Positions 11,650-22,800 of a DNA stretch of 64,000 bases are shown here, in pieces; position 1 is the first letter of the stretch, and each line of letters starts with the position of its first letter. The position numbers and the translations under genes were made by a program. The stretch is taken from NCBI GenBank assembly GCA_024138015.1, contig JAMXBB010000008.1:42286353-42350352 (forward strand), written 5' to 3'. The notes beneath the pieces were generated by a model that was given only the letters and a program-made list of their open reading frames with translations, did not search any database and was not told the origin of the DNA. This DNA comes from Lumnitzera littorea. Taxonomy: Eukaryota; Streptophyta; Magnoliopsida; Myrtales; Combretaceae.

Positions 11650-13508
11650 TTATCTTCGATAAGCTCTCCGTCGGGTGATACTAACTAAGGTCGGCAATGT
11701 TGAAGGCATTAAAAACCCCATAGTCCTCAAGCAACTCCAATCTATAGGTGTTGTCATTATTCTTTTGGAGGATTCTAAAAGGTCCTTCAGCTCGTGTAGA
11801 TAATTTATTCCTCTTCTTATTTGGGAACCGTTCCTTGCTGAGATATAGTCATTCCAAGTCTCCTAGCTGGATTTGTTTAGCTGTCCTACCCTTGGTTTTC
11901 TCCCGCATTCTTCAAACAGCTTGGTTAATGTGTTGAGTGACCTTATCATAGATGTACTTGAAGGATTATGCTCTAGCTAAGGCGTCAAGTTCCTCTTACG
12001 CGGGTACAAGTACAAAGGTGTAGTCGAAGGGCAACTCAAGATTGAAACCATAGACCACCTTAAAGGGAGTCTGTTTAGTGGTGTCATGTACTATTCAGTT
12101 GTAAGTGAACTTGACCATTGGTAAGCAGACATCCTAATTAGCCAAGTTCTTGCTTATTGTAGCTCGGAGCAATGATCCCAAAGTGCAATTGACCACCTCT
12201 GTTTGGCTATCAATTTGGGGGTGACAAGAAGTACCGAATAGTTGTTTGGTCCCGATCTAATGCCATAAGGTCCCCTAGAAATGGCTCAAGAACTTTGGGT
12301 CTCTATTAGAGACTACACTTCTCGGTACACTATGTATCTATATAATTTCCTGCATAAAAAGAGAAGCAATAACCGAAACATTGTTATTGTTGGAGCAAGG
12401 TATGAAATGTGTCATCCTATTAAACCGATCTACGACGACCATTATAGAATCTTTGCCTCGGGTGGTAGTTTGAGAACAAAGTCCGTGCTTAATTTAGTCT
12501 ACGACTTCGTTGAGATAAGCAAAGGCATTACTTTTCCTTTCTTGGTTTGGCACTTAACCCTCTTACAAATGGCATAGCTCTCGACAACTCGGTGCACATC
12601 ACTCATCATTCTCAACCAAAATAATCGACCATTCAACAGTTCATAGGTCCTTCTTTCTCCAAAATGTTTGGAGAGTCCTCCATCGTGGGCTTCCCTAATC
12701 AACAGTTCTTGCAGTGAACAGGTTGACACGCATAATTTTTTGCCTCGGAACAAGTAACCGTCCTCCACATGATACTCATCCACCATTCTTCCATCAATGC
12801 ATCACATGATTATGGGTCCAAAATTTGGATCCCTAGATTACTGTTCTTGGATACTTACAAAGCTAAACAACCTGGTTTACAATTCGGTTAAAAGCGCATG
12901 TCTCCTCAAAAGAGCATATGTAACTACATTGTTCTTTCCCTACTTATATTTAATCATGAAATTGAATCTTTTAAGGAATTCAATCCATCTCGCATGCCGT
13001 TCGATAATTTTGTTTAACTTCGGCGGTACTTCAAAGATTAGTGGTTAGTGTAGATGACAAATTATCTCAACAGTAGGTAATGCTACCATACGTATAATGC
13101 TCGGATTCCATGTTCATAGTACGTCGGATAGCTATGAGTAATTGGTTTAAGTCCTCAACAAATACATCCTCCTCAATTAGTTCTTTCTTAGTAGAGACCT
13201 CCTCTTCTTCAAGTTCCTCATCGGTGTTGTCTACTTTTAACTTTGGGATGTCTCCCTTGATGACCATCGTCTATTGACTCGGGCATTGAGTAGCCATGGG
13301 TCCGAACCATGGACACTTGAAGCACTTGATATGACCAATCTTTTGACTAGACCCTTGCCCCTTCTCATAAGTTCTGATCGGTACTTCAGTATCAAGTCAG
13401 CCCTTCAATTTAGTTCGGACATCCATCTTTCAGCTCGACTTAGTATTCAATTGAGCTTAGTGACTCGACTTGGCTAGCACCTTCATCGGTACTCAGCTCC
13501 TTTTTTAC
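11650..13508 (-). pseudogene. Gypsy pol remnant: zinc knuckle, RNase H tail, integrase
   Basis: Reading down the minus strand from 13508, a degenerate CCHC zinc knuckle (about 13330-13290, CFKCPWFGPMATQC, with the histidine lost) is followed by an acidic stretch (13267-13067). A broken RNase-H C-terminal phrase lies near 12980-12900 (GKEQCSYICSFEE, where related elements have GKENVVADALSR). An H2C2 zinc finger lies in the open frame 12786-12499 (EAHDGGLSKHFGERRTYELL, then CKRVKCQ). Integrase core remnants follow (about 12450-12160: VVVDRFNRMTHFIPC and HPQIDSQTEVVNCTLGSLLRA, the latter shown here only in part as SQTEVVNCTLGSLLRA). Many stops are present. The usual protease and reverse-transcriptase block between zinc knuckle and RNase H is too short to be complete. 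Confidence 0.7.
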
Positions 13509-14726
13509 TGATAACTTTGATTTTAAACATATTTCATATGGTGATTTTATGGTATTTCCCTTACATTTTTGGTTTTCTTTAAAGAAATTGATACTTAATT
13601 GAGTAAAATGTTGATTTCAGGGTTTAAACGCATTCTAGGCTCGAAAACGAAGAAAACGAATCAAGTTTCACTCAATTCCGAGTTCAAACGAAGAAGTTAT
13701 GAAGTTTTGAAGTTGTGCAGAAATTTTACCTTAGTGCAGAAAGTTGCATGACCTGGGGACACGGCCGTGTCCCAGGCCGTGTCTGGTGACGAAAATAAAA
13801 TCCGTGTAATACACATATATAAGGGGATCTTAGGGTTTAAAGGGGAGAGAGACATTACGGAAACGAAGAGACATAAGAGACAAGAAGAGACTTAAGGAGA
13901 ACATCAATCAAGAAGCAAGAACGACATCGATTTCAAGATTAGAGATTGTTCATCAAATCAAGAGGGGTTTTCATGCTTTATTTTATATTATTGATAAATC
14001 TCGTTTTTAGATTCATTATGATAGCTTAGAATTCCAGTATTTAGGATTATGGAACCTAGGGTTTCATGTAACCCTTGGATTGAATTATAATTTCAAGAAA
14101 GTTTCTATCCTTTCTTGATTCAATTATGTCGTTAATTATGGATTGATAATTTTAGAGTATCAATATATGATATTATGCATGTTGATTGAGAAATTGCATG
14201 TGAATTAGATCTTAGCATAATTGAAGAGAATTACATGTATACTTAGAGATAAGATACATGTTTCTTTCGGAAAGTTGATTGTTTGTGTGGGAATTCATTA
14301 AACATTAATGCAATTCTAAGTTATATTACTAAGTGAAGAGATTCCGGTAAATAATTTAGAATTAGGGTTAATATGCTTGAGAAAGATATTAGCTTTAATT
14401 GTGAATCCTTCCGGTCAAGAATCATAGAAACTAAATTGAATATATTTTTAAAAAAGGTTACATGTTAAACACTAGGGGAAATAATTCCTAAATACATCAT
14501 TGCATACTTGAAGTCGTTAGTAGTTTATTGCTTTCTAAATTGCTTAGTTAAGTCTCATAATTAGTTTAGTTTATTAATTTCAGTATTTTTAATTCATTCA
14601 ACTCGACATAATTTTCTGGTTAGATAATAAAGCTAAAGTTAATATTAGTACTCAAAATCTCTGAGGGATCGACTCGGACTCATATCCGACTATATTAAAA
14701 TTGATAGGTGCGCTTGCCTCGTATCA
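13509..14726 (+). mobile_element. Solo LTR (gypsy-like) inside the gypsy element
   Basis: It begins TGATAACTTTG and ends CTCGTATCA. It splits the gag frame of the host gypsy element between zinc-knuckle-proximal sequence (13508 downward) and the gag core (14727 upward). The flanks tttttac and attctac suggest a 5-6 bp target duplication with one mismatch. It looks like a promoter-bearing LTR on the plus strand: an 18-bp perfect palindrome at 13756-13773, a TATA-like ACATATATAAGGGG at about 13811-13824, then the TAGGGTTT and GGGAGAGAGA phrases typical of LTR leaders. No internal domain or second LTR copy was found. It is the youngest visible layer of the nest. Confidence 0.65.
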
Positions 14727-15540
14727 TTCTACTCGCTTGGCTGTTTTGATGGCCTCATCCATTGTTGTAAATTGTTGGAGTTTCATAATGTCTTGGATGT
14801 CACCTCTTAACCCAGTAATGAATCTTGAAACTGTCCGGGTTAGTGGTTCCTCCACTTCACAACGAATCATAAGCATATGAAATTCTTGAACATACTTGTC
14901 AATAGTCCGACCTCCTTGTCTCAGCTCCTAAAACTGAGTGAAAGTATCTTGAAGATAAGTTTCCAACACGAACCTGTTTCTACGTATCCTCTTTATCTCG
15001 ACCTAAGTGTTAATCTCTCGGTAGCTCTCTCGTCTCCTCATGGCTTGAAAATTCTTTCACCATATGGCAGCATATCCGAAGAGCTCAACAATAGTAGTTC
15101 TCACTTTCTCGTAATCCTTGTATTGATAATAATAAAAAAAACACACTCTACTTTCTCTTCCCACTATAAATACTCGTTAGCATTCCAAGATCCATTGAAG
15201 CTCAAGATCTGAAGCTTCACATAGTCAAATGCTCTAGGGACTCGCACATGCTCTTCTTTAAAATACTCTTCTTCTTTGTCCTTTACATTTGCCAAATCGA
15301 TCCGTCTTCTTAATTGTCTGCCTAATCCTCCACCTAAAACTAGTCAAGTTGGGTTCTGACCTCTAATAGGTTGAGCAACTCGTGGGATGTTTTGTGCGGT
15401 CTCAATTAGTCGGCAAGACAATGCATGAACAACTCGAGTCAAATCTACTAAGAGGTTAGCCACTTCATCGAGTCTCTTATCAGTACTTCTGGGTGTTTCT
15501 TGAGACTGTCGTCCATAGTAGGCAACTCTACTATTGTCAT
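14727..15540 (-). pseudogene. Gypsy gag remnant
   Basis: On the minus strand the frame over about 14930-14730 reads TIDKYVQEFHMLMIRCEVEE, then RFITGLRGDIQDIMKL and MDEAIKTAKRVE, a classic plant gypsy gag (retrotransposon gag domain) signature. The upstream part, to about 15540, is broken by stops and frame changes. The frame is interrupted at 14727 by the solo LTR. Confidence 0.7.
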
Positions 15541-15734
15541 CTCACATACTAACATTCATACTCGAGTCTATCATTTTCTCCATAAATTCAAAGTTTAAAC
15601 AAACACCTTAGGAAACTAGTAGTTAGTAAACACGACAGCTAAAATGAATACTGTAACTTGCTCTATTTCATACACACAAAATAGAGTATAATAGAACTTC
15701 TAAAAGAACCTACTACAACTAACACAAAACTTTT

Positions 15735-15746
15735 GCTTTGATACCA
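15735..15746 (-). other. Primer-binding site of the gypsy element
   Basis: The minus strand reads TGGTATCAAAGC three bases after the LTR end. It differs at one base from TGGTATCAGAGC, the complement of the initiator-methionine tRNA 3' end used by many plant LTR retrotransposons. It fixes the element's orientation as minus. Confidence 0.75.
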
Positions 15747-15749
15747 AGA

Positions 15750-16617
15750 TGTTGTGAACAGTGACTAAGAATAAACAAGGCCAATTGTTGGATGGGTCCA
15801 AGCTTGTAGAAACCCAAAAAGGAATAATGGGGAATGGTGCGAAATAAGATGAATGCAAATAAAAAGGTAAGCAAAACCTATGAACGACTCCAATAGATAT
15901 GATACACCAATGGAACTTCCGAAGACTCACGGTACAATTTGATACGATGCATGAATTGATTCGGTGAGGTTAGTTGCCACCTAGCCTTACTTAAGCGTTA
16001 GGATAAAAGTGTTGCTGAGAATAAACAAGCAGTGTTTATACAAGAAAGAAAAATACTCGTGTATTTCTAATAATCTATAACTACAATTACAAAGGTATTT
16101 ATACTCATAAGTTAGGGCAACTTACCTAAAAGGAAAAAAGACAAAAAGGACATTTCTAAGGAAGTAATGTACAAGATACAAGAGGATAAAAATGAATATA
16201 CAAGGAAAGTAATCATCGATGCAATGGATTCTACATATGATACTGTATATGTGGAGATGCTATATTGGTGATGTTGTTGGAGGATGTGGACAAAAAGTAC
16301 TGACACCTTGCTTGTTTAAGCAAGGATGGCTTAGTTAGTTTGGACTCCCTTTCTCGGCATCTAGGCATGGGTGAGGCTAAGTAAGTATTTAGCCAGGCAT
16401 GTGTGAGAATGAAGATGGGCTATTATCTTGGCCTTCAGTTTCTCGATACTCAACATGTAAGAAATAGGTAGTCATTCGGCTCAGTAGGCAGAATGGGTTA
16501 GTAAGGAGATACTTAACCTTTACATGAGTTAGTTGGAATAGGAGGATTCGTCTTGCCTGTCCCTCTAGTCCTCGGGTTCGGTTGTGGGTTAAAATTCCTG
16601 TAGCTTGATTCCCATCA
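15750..16617 (-). repeat. 5' LTR of the nested gypsy element
   Basis: This is the direct-repeat partner of 10725-11610. On the plus strand it starts TGTTGTGAACAG next to the primer-binding site and ends CTTGATTCCCATCA, followed by the CTAAC target duplication. The two LTRs differ by many substitutions and small indels, so the insertion is not recent. Confidence 0.8.
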
Positions 16618-17029
16618 CTAACCATGTTTGTATGTGTTTGTAGCATAGATAGAGCCAGGACTTATCGATCCACGCGTACTTACAAGACAGGTTAGTCACT
16701 GTTCAAAGGCCATATGAGAGGGTAGAGTCAGTAATAATAATCTCATGTACATTCAAATTTTCATGAAAGCTATATTACTTGCCAACTTCATTAATCATTT
16801 GTGTAAGAGGTTATCTATGCATTATGAGTATGGTGCAGTGACATGTCCTTACGTAAGAAAGAGCGAAATATTCCCATACATCTTAAAGTGGAGCCTTACG
16901 TATGGGAGGTTAGTTTCTAAGGAGTTGCTTAACTTCCATTTATCATGTTGGATTGACATTTGATTACGACTCTTATTGAGAGATGGAGGCTCGAGATACA
17001 TATATTTTACCTACCCATCGGAGAGGCAA

Positions 17030-18800
17030 CCATCACACTATAGGATGTTGAGGTCCGGTAGAGGGGTTTACAGTGGCGGGTCAGATTGAGACAAATGATG
17101 ATGAGAGTTGGGTTGATGTAGGGGAGAGATTGATGGGTGTCAGGCTTACTTGGATGAAAGGTACTCGTTTATCTCTTACATGGTTGCAAAAGCACTTCTA
17201 GGTACTTCCCTGTGGGTAGATGATGAGATAGTTCGATAGTATGCGCGTGCCTACATATTTAGCCTGATGGGGATTTATATTTGTAGATAAATCTTCCAGT
17301 CTTATTTACCTCATGTTCCTACCATTGCTGGAGGATTTCTCTATATTTGGGTAGATTAGTTGGGGTGGTGCTTGCTTAACATAGTTGTACTAATAGCTAT
17401 GCTCTGCCTCGTCATCTGACGCTCATGAGCTTAGCGAGGCCATGATTCTACTTCAGGTTTAGGCTTGGGATTGATTCCTACATGTCGCCCCGTTTAGTCG
17501 ATACAATTTTATTATTGATAGAGATAGGCCATTGGCGGCTAAATGGAGGGTAGTATGCGATACTACTTAACATTCGATGCATGTAGTGGATGTGTACTGC
17601 ACTATGTTTGACATGCAGACGATGCAGTAGGTACAATATGATAACTTCTCCTATTTCTTATCCTTTTATCAGATCTAAGTGTTGACCTTCATTGTTTCGC
17701 TGATTTCTTTTTTTTTTTTTTTTTTTTGCTCGGTAAGTTGAATGGGAGCCTTACATGGAGGAGTTATTACAGTTACTACCTCACTTTTATATTGCTGAGC
17801 GACACATTTGGATTGCCCGAGTACCACTTATATGTTTCTACATCATTGAGTGGTGTTTTCCCAAACCGTATCATCTTGTAGTTTAGAGGATACTAGTATT
17901 ACCTACAAGATGTTACTACCTTTAAGTAGCTCCATCAGCTAAACCTTTGGGGTAGGACAAATGTTGACTAGATTAATACGTACGTTGCATATATCTAGGC
18001 TTAGGGACAGAGATATGGATTCTTAGTACATATCTACAGTCCTTGAGTGGTCGACAAGAGTTATTGGCTGTAGTGTTGATAGATCACCCAGCGTTACATT
18101 ACATACTAGGTTGCTATCATCAATCGACTAGTAAGTACATGTGAAATCGTCTATTAGTTTCTACATTTGTACATGTTTACTATCATATGTTCTAACACCT
18201 GTTTTTCTACTTATTTCAAGTGGACTCGCATAGGAGTGTGTGGCTGTCACTTGACTATCCTATAGTACTAGGTATTATAGGTAGAGCATTACAGTTCGTT
18301 GAGTAGCATAGTGGCCTCATTCTTTACCCATAGCATGGAAGCATCCAACAACCACCCTATACGGACCATAGCTGGGAGTAAGGATCACTTGTGAACGAGG
18401 ATGTATCGGCTTGTCGTACACCACTTAGGGGTAGAGCTAGAGTTCGAAGAGGTAAGGCTTAATCGGGACATTGTTGAGTAGACCTTGATGACGATGTCCC
18501 GTTACATGGACATCATTTCATAGACCTTAGGTAGATCAATGGGGAATATGGCATATACCTCGGGTCAGGAGTTGTCTCTACCTTGGGAGCCGGATTCAGC
18601 TCTAAGGCTGGATCTAGCTCTTACATGACTCTTGAATTCTAACATTATCTTGATTTTGTGACTCCATTAGTACCTTAAAAGCGATGTTCCACCCCCACAC
18701 AGTCCTTCATGGGTGAGGGCATCACTCAGTTGTTGTCGGTCCCTCCAGTCGATCCAGTTCCTCTTAGGGAACTTGATCTCGATGATCTACTGCCTCAGCC
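17030..18800 (+). pseudogene. Plant mobile domain (PMD) gene carried by MULE M2, broken
   Basis: Fragments of a plant mobile domain protein (PF10536 family, related to MAIN/MAIL and 'phosphatase 7 long form homolog' proteins) appear in the right order in shifting frames. They are a WLQKHF-type start (about 17180), ARAYIFSLMG (about 17245), DKSSSLIYLMFLPLLEDF (about 17285-17340), SWGGACLT (about 17357), WEPYMEELLQLLPHFYIAER (about 17748-17805), then HIWIARVPLICFYIIEW and a degenerate Trp/Arg-rich region up to about 18100. Stops interrupt every segment. It lies inside M2, downstream of the transposase and beyond the gypsy insertion, so it was probably MULE cargo. PMD genes are known both as TE cargo and as host genes. 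No product is expected. Confidence 0.65.
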
Positions 18801-19550
18801 TATGTAGTCACATGACAGATGGGAGCATTCACTTTTTTCATGTGTTGTGAGGACCTTCATATGATGTAGGCGATAGTAGATATGTTTTTATCTATTTTTT
18901 CTTCTTATACTATTGTTAACATTAACATTGAGTTATGATAAATTTTGCATATATATCAATTATTTGAAATACAGTTTAGTTTTCATCAGAGATCACAGTT
19001 CGTCGTATTCTTTATTTACCTTGGTTTTACAATTTTTAGTTATTCTTTACTGTAACCGACCTTTATAGTAAACGGATGATCATTTCGTGTACTGATTTTT
19101 TTCCCACTTATTATTTTTGTTAAGGTATTCCATCAATTGTTATTTTACGTAATTGACTTATGTAGCAAACTTCTCATTTAGTTTATAGTGTGTGGGTATA
19201 AGTATACGTTTTAATTATATGGGATTGGAGGAAATTATATATGGGAAATAGATTAAGTTGAAGGCCCATACAATTTAAACTATAACACTAAAAACATATG
19301 TAGTAAATGTGTTTTGTGTCCACAAAAATTTGAAACTGAAGGCATAATTCAAATTGAAATATCGAAGGCACATTTATTATATGCATCTACAATGTCTTAT
19401 ATAAAATTGAACCCGCATTGAAGGCACGTATATATTTGACACATCTTGAGTGTAAAAGACTAGTTTTTATCACACCTGCTTCGTAATATTTTTCATTTGA
19501 ATTTTCTGTAATATATTTTTTAAAAAAACTCATCACTCATTATAAAACTC
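18801..19550. repeat. 3' non-coding end of MULE M2
   Basis: No gene is visible. From about 19330 to 19460 there are repeated GAAGGCACA/GAAGGCACG and 'cattgaagg' phrases that mirror the left subterminal region at 7300-7370. The terminal inverted repeat follows (about 19465-19550). Confidence 0.55.
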
Positions 19551-19782
19551 TTGTCGCAGGTGCATTTATAGATCCACGTCATTCTTTTTCTAATCTATTT
19601 CCTTCGGTAAAATAAACGAAAAAACAAATAAGGGAAATAAAAATTACGAAGCCACAGTTGTGGTGCTCTTCACGTTGTTTGGGAAGTGGTTTCTTTTCAG
19701 ATCCAGGGAAAAACAACTCAAAATCTCTTCAAACTCGAGAACTCATCATAGTAAATGCTTCAGATCTCTTCTCCCCAAACAC

Positions 19783-19797
19783 TAACCCTAACCCTAA
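19783..19797 (+). promoter_or_regulatory. Tandem telo-box in the RIC1 leader
   Basis: TAACCCTAACCCTAA lies 94 bases before the RIC1 start codon. AACCCTAA (telo-box) elements are established in plant 5' regions of translation-related and cycling-cell genes, where they recruit telobox-binding proteins. A regulatory role here is inference from position and motif only. Confidence 0.5.
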
Positions 19798-19890
19798 CTT
19801 TCTCTCTCCTCATTTGAATTCAATCATCATCATCATCTCCATTTCTCACATTTGTAATTCAGAGAGAGAGAGGATTAAGTACGAGCGAAG

Positions 19891-22800
19891 ATGTATATGG
19901 CATATGGATTTCCACAAGTGATTCCATTGGATCAAGGACTTTGTCCTTCTTCTCAACAAGTTGTTTACTTGAAACTCCTCAATCGACTCCTGCTCGTTGT
20001 TTGTCCTACTCATCTTGAGCTCTGGAGCACTTCTCAGGTAAGTTACGTGTACATATAATGTCATATACATGATCGTCGATATCGTTTCTGTAGTTTCTGT
20101 AGCTGTTATTGATATTTTTGCTTTTGGAATTCCATTTGATTATTAGCATAAGGTGAGATTGGGGAAGTATAAGAGAGATGCGGATTCAGTGCGGATGGAG
20201 GGAGAGAATTCTCATGCTGTGTGGAGTCCGGATACCAAATTGATCGCTGTTTTGGTAAGTCTCTTAGTGTGAAAAGTTTGCAGTATGGATGCTCCTTTGA
20301 TCACTGCTAAATTAGTTCGGTGACTATAATTGTTGTCAACTGCAGTATAACCCGTGTATGTATCAATTATCTATCATGTGTTATAGATTTGCAGTAGAGT
20401 GGTTGTGTAAAGATGCGCTAAATGAGTGTTCTTTAATGTGGAGTTATAAACGATGTGACTAATGAGTATCATGTGATGGCATGCTAATTTGTTCATTTAA
20501 TGATTCATATATATGAGATAAATGATTGCACACAGCTATTGACTGGAACCAGTCACATACTCTAGTTTATGCATTAGAATGAATACTAAATAAGCTAAAT
20601 GATTGTATATAGGATGTGCAGTAGCACTCTTTTTAATATGAATATTGATTAATATGGTCATATCTTTATGTGGAGTCTGTGTTGCATTCATTATGATCTA
20701 CCACTATGTCAATGATAAAATGATCCACATGGCAATAGGACTTGCTTAATCTCCTCTTTTGAAATTTCTACATTTTACAAGGTAGAGAGAAAAGCTCTAA
20801 TCTCCATGCCTCAACTAAGTTGTTAAAAGAGGAAGTTGGTACCTTTATCTACAAATAAGTCAAAATTCAAACTCAATTGGTTGGCCTCTTGGATAAGGTT
20901 AAAGAAGTCTCATGAATAATATCCACTCTTGGGTCAAATTTTACTATGGACATTCCTCGTGGCTACTTATAGCCTAAGCTAACTTAACTAATGCATAGGT
21001 TTTATAGGGCGTTTCATGTACCTGGAGGTATCTAGTTAAACTATGGCACCACCTCCTTAGTTGAAAAACAAAGGTTAAAAAAAGTTGTTAGGTTTCTTAG
21101 ACAAGTATAAACAAAGATGCTTACCCAAGAAAGTATAAACAAAGATTAAAAAACAAAAGGAGAGCAAGAGTCAAATGGATTCAAGTGAAGTATGGAAGAG
21201 GTTGGGGGAGATCATCTGATTCGTTCTTCAATTAGGCTTGTAGAGGCATGGGAATTTACTTGAATGGAGAAATGTTATCTTGGTATCCATTTATAAGATT
21301 AAAGGGCGTGTTTAAATTTGTACAGATTTTAGAGGTATTAGTGAGCAACAAAATGAGATCTCAAAAAAAGAAAAAAAGAAAAAAAGTTTCTTTATCCAAA
21401 AAATCTTAAAAGAAAGTTATTGAGAAAGATTGGTCTAGAAGCTGCTATTATGAAAAAGTCAACTTGATTATGTAGTAGGATAATCAATTATGGATGGCAT
21501 GAAAGTTAGACATATGTAAAAAGACATCATGTAAAAAATTTACTTGCTTTTTCAATCATCCTTGAAAACCTATGATGCTGGTCTAGACACCACAATAAGT
21601 AATTTAAATGAAAATTAGTGGAAATGTAAAAGCTGTTGAAACCTCAGCAGTGAGTCCCTGTATTCGTTTTTCTTGCTTAATTAAGGAATGGATTTTATCA
21701 ATTAGATTTAGTTAATCTGTGGAACCATGAGGAACGATTCAATTATGCAAGAATGCATTCACAAAAAGGGTTGGTGTTGCACCATTCGAGGAGAAGAGAG
21801 ATGACTGTTTTTACTCTGCAGCATAGACCTACTAATATCTGTCAAGATTTCCTCCTGTTATGGTGGAGGATCATGTTTAAAACATGAGTGAATAGTCTAC
21901 ATTTATATGAGTGTAGACCTTGAGGAAAGATATTCTAAGTGGATCTCATAATAGATCTGATTTTGATTTCTTGTTGTGATGTAACATGAATCATTTATCC
22001 TATTCCATGTGATGGGATAAGTTTTTGATGATGTTGTTGTCACTGTTTTTGTCATCCATGAAATTGCTTTGATTTGACAACAAAAGAAGGTTTCAAAGCA
22101 ACACCTACATGAAAAACTTAAGGAGCTGCGTTTTCAAAGATTAGGGACTGTTCATACCATTCCAATTCCTAAAACTAAGGACCCTTTCTGACTCAATATC
22201 TATTGCTGGTACATGTATAAACTGAGATCATTTCCTCGCTTTACATTCATTTTCATATTCTTTTCATTCAATGCAACAATTCCATTTTTAGAGTCGTTGA
22301 ATAAATTCTTCTCTTATAGCACTTTGATTGAGTATATAAGGGTGGAGTTAAATAGCTATTTCTTTCTAATAGACCTATTATTGCATTTGGTTGGTGAAAT
22401 AATTGTTCTATAGAATCACTGTTGCTGCAAATGAGGAATTGCAATTTCTTTACAGGACCAAACGAATAGTTATTCCTTGATCTTTTTGAGCATATTTTAA
22501 TATTTACCCAGTAGATCCCAAAGGAATTATAAAAGTAGTTGTTATTTCTCTATTCTACCCTTTTAGAATTATAATTCTATTTCTACCTTTTCTTATTGTG
22601 CAAACCAAATATGCAGTTAGTTGTAGGTTTAAAGTGCTATTTGTAAATTTTTGAACCTACTACTGTTCCTTTCCTCTACATCTTTTATGTCTAATTGCCA
22701 GATATGGGGGATACTGCTTGTTGATCTTATGAATACTTGTTGAATCTTTTCGCAGACATCTTCTTTCTATCTTTATATTTTCAAGATTCAGTTTCTTGAG

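Larger units (their letters stand above)
10725..16617 (-). mobile_element. Ty3/gypsy LTR retrotransposon inserted in MULE M2
   Basis: Two direct repeats of about 0.87-0.89 kb bound the element (10725-11610 and 15750-16617). A perfect 5-bp target duplication, CTAAC, lies at 10720-10724 and 16618-16622. On the minus strand the LTRs begin TGATG and end in CA (copy 15750-16617) or a mutated TA (copy 10725-11610). A primer-binding site follows the 5' LTR. The interior, read on minus, is gag, zinc knuckle, RNase-H tail, H2C2 finger and integrase, all broken by stops; protease and most of the reverse transcriptase are missing. Integrase downstream of the RNase H region makes it Ty3/gypsy. It is interrupted by a solo LTR at 13509-14726. 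Confidence 0.8.
7211..19550 (+). mobile_element. MULE M2 (Mutator-like), 12.3 kb with nested insertions
   Basis: The left end (7211 on) reads GAAATTTTATACGAATACAA, then a T run and AAAAATATTACGGAAAAGG. The right end, read on minus from 19550, reads GAGTTTTATAATGAGTGATG, then a T run and ATATTACAGAAAA. Both have a second ATGAAAAATATTAC copy about 20 bp further in, so these are inverted repeats of the same family as M1. Flanking 9-mers do not match convincingly. Inside, from left to right: a broken MuDR/MURA-type transposase, a minus-strand gypsy element (10725-16617) and a broken plant-mobile-domain gene. Removing the gypsy insertion leaves about 6.4 kb, a plausible size for an autonomous MULE with a cargo gene. 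The right end lies 340 bp before the RIC1 start codon. Confidence 0.65.

Noticed and set aside
19783..19797. Interstitial telomere repeat
   Set aside because: Only two units are present, in a gene leader; telo-box is the better reading.
19658..19921. 87-codon plus-strand open frame overlapping the RIC1 start
   Set aside because: It lies in the leader, out of frame with the well-supported start at 19891, has simple composition and shows no domain.
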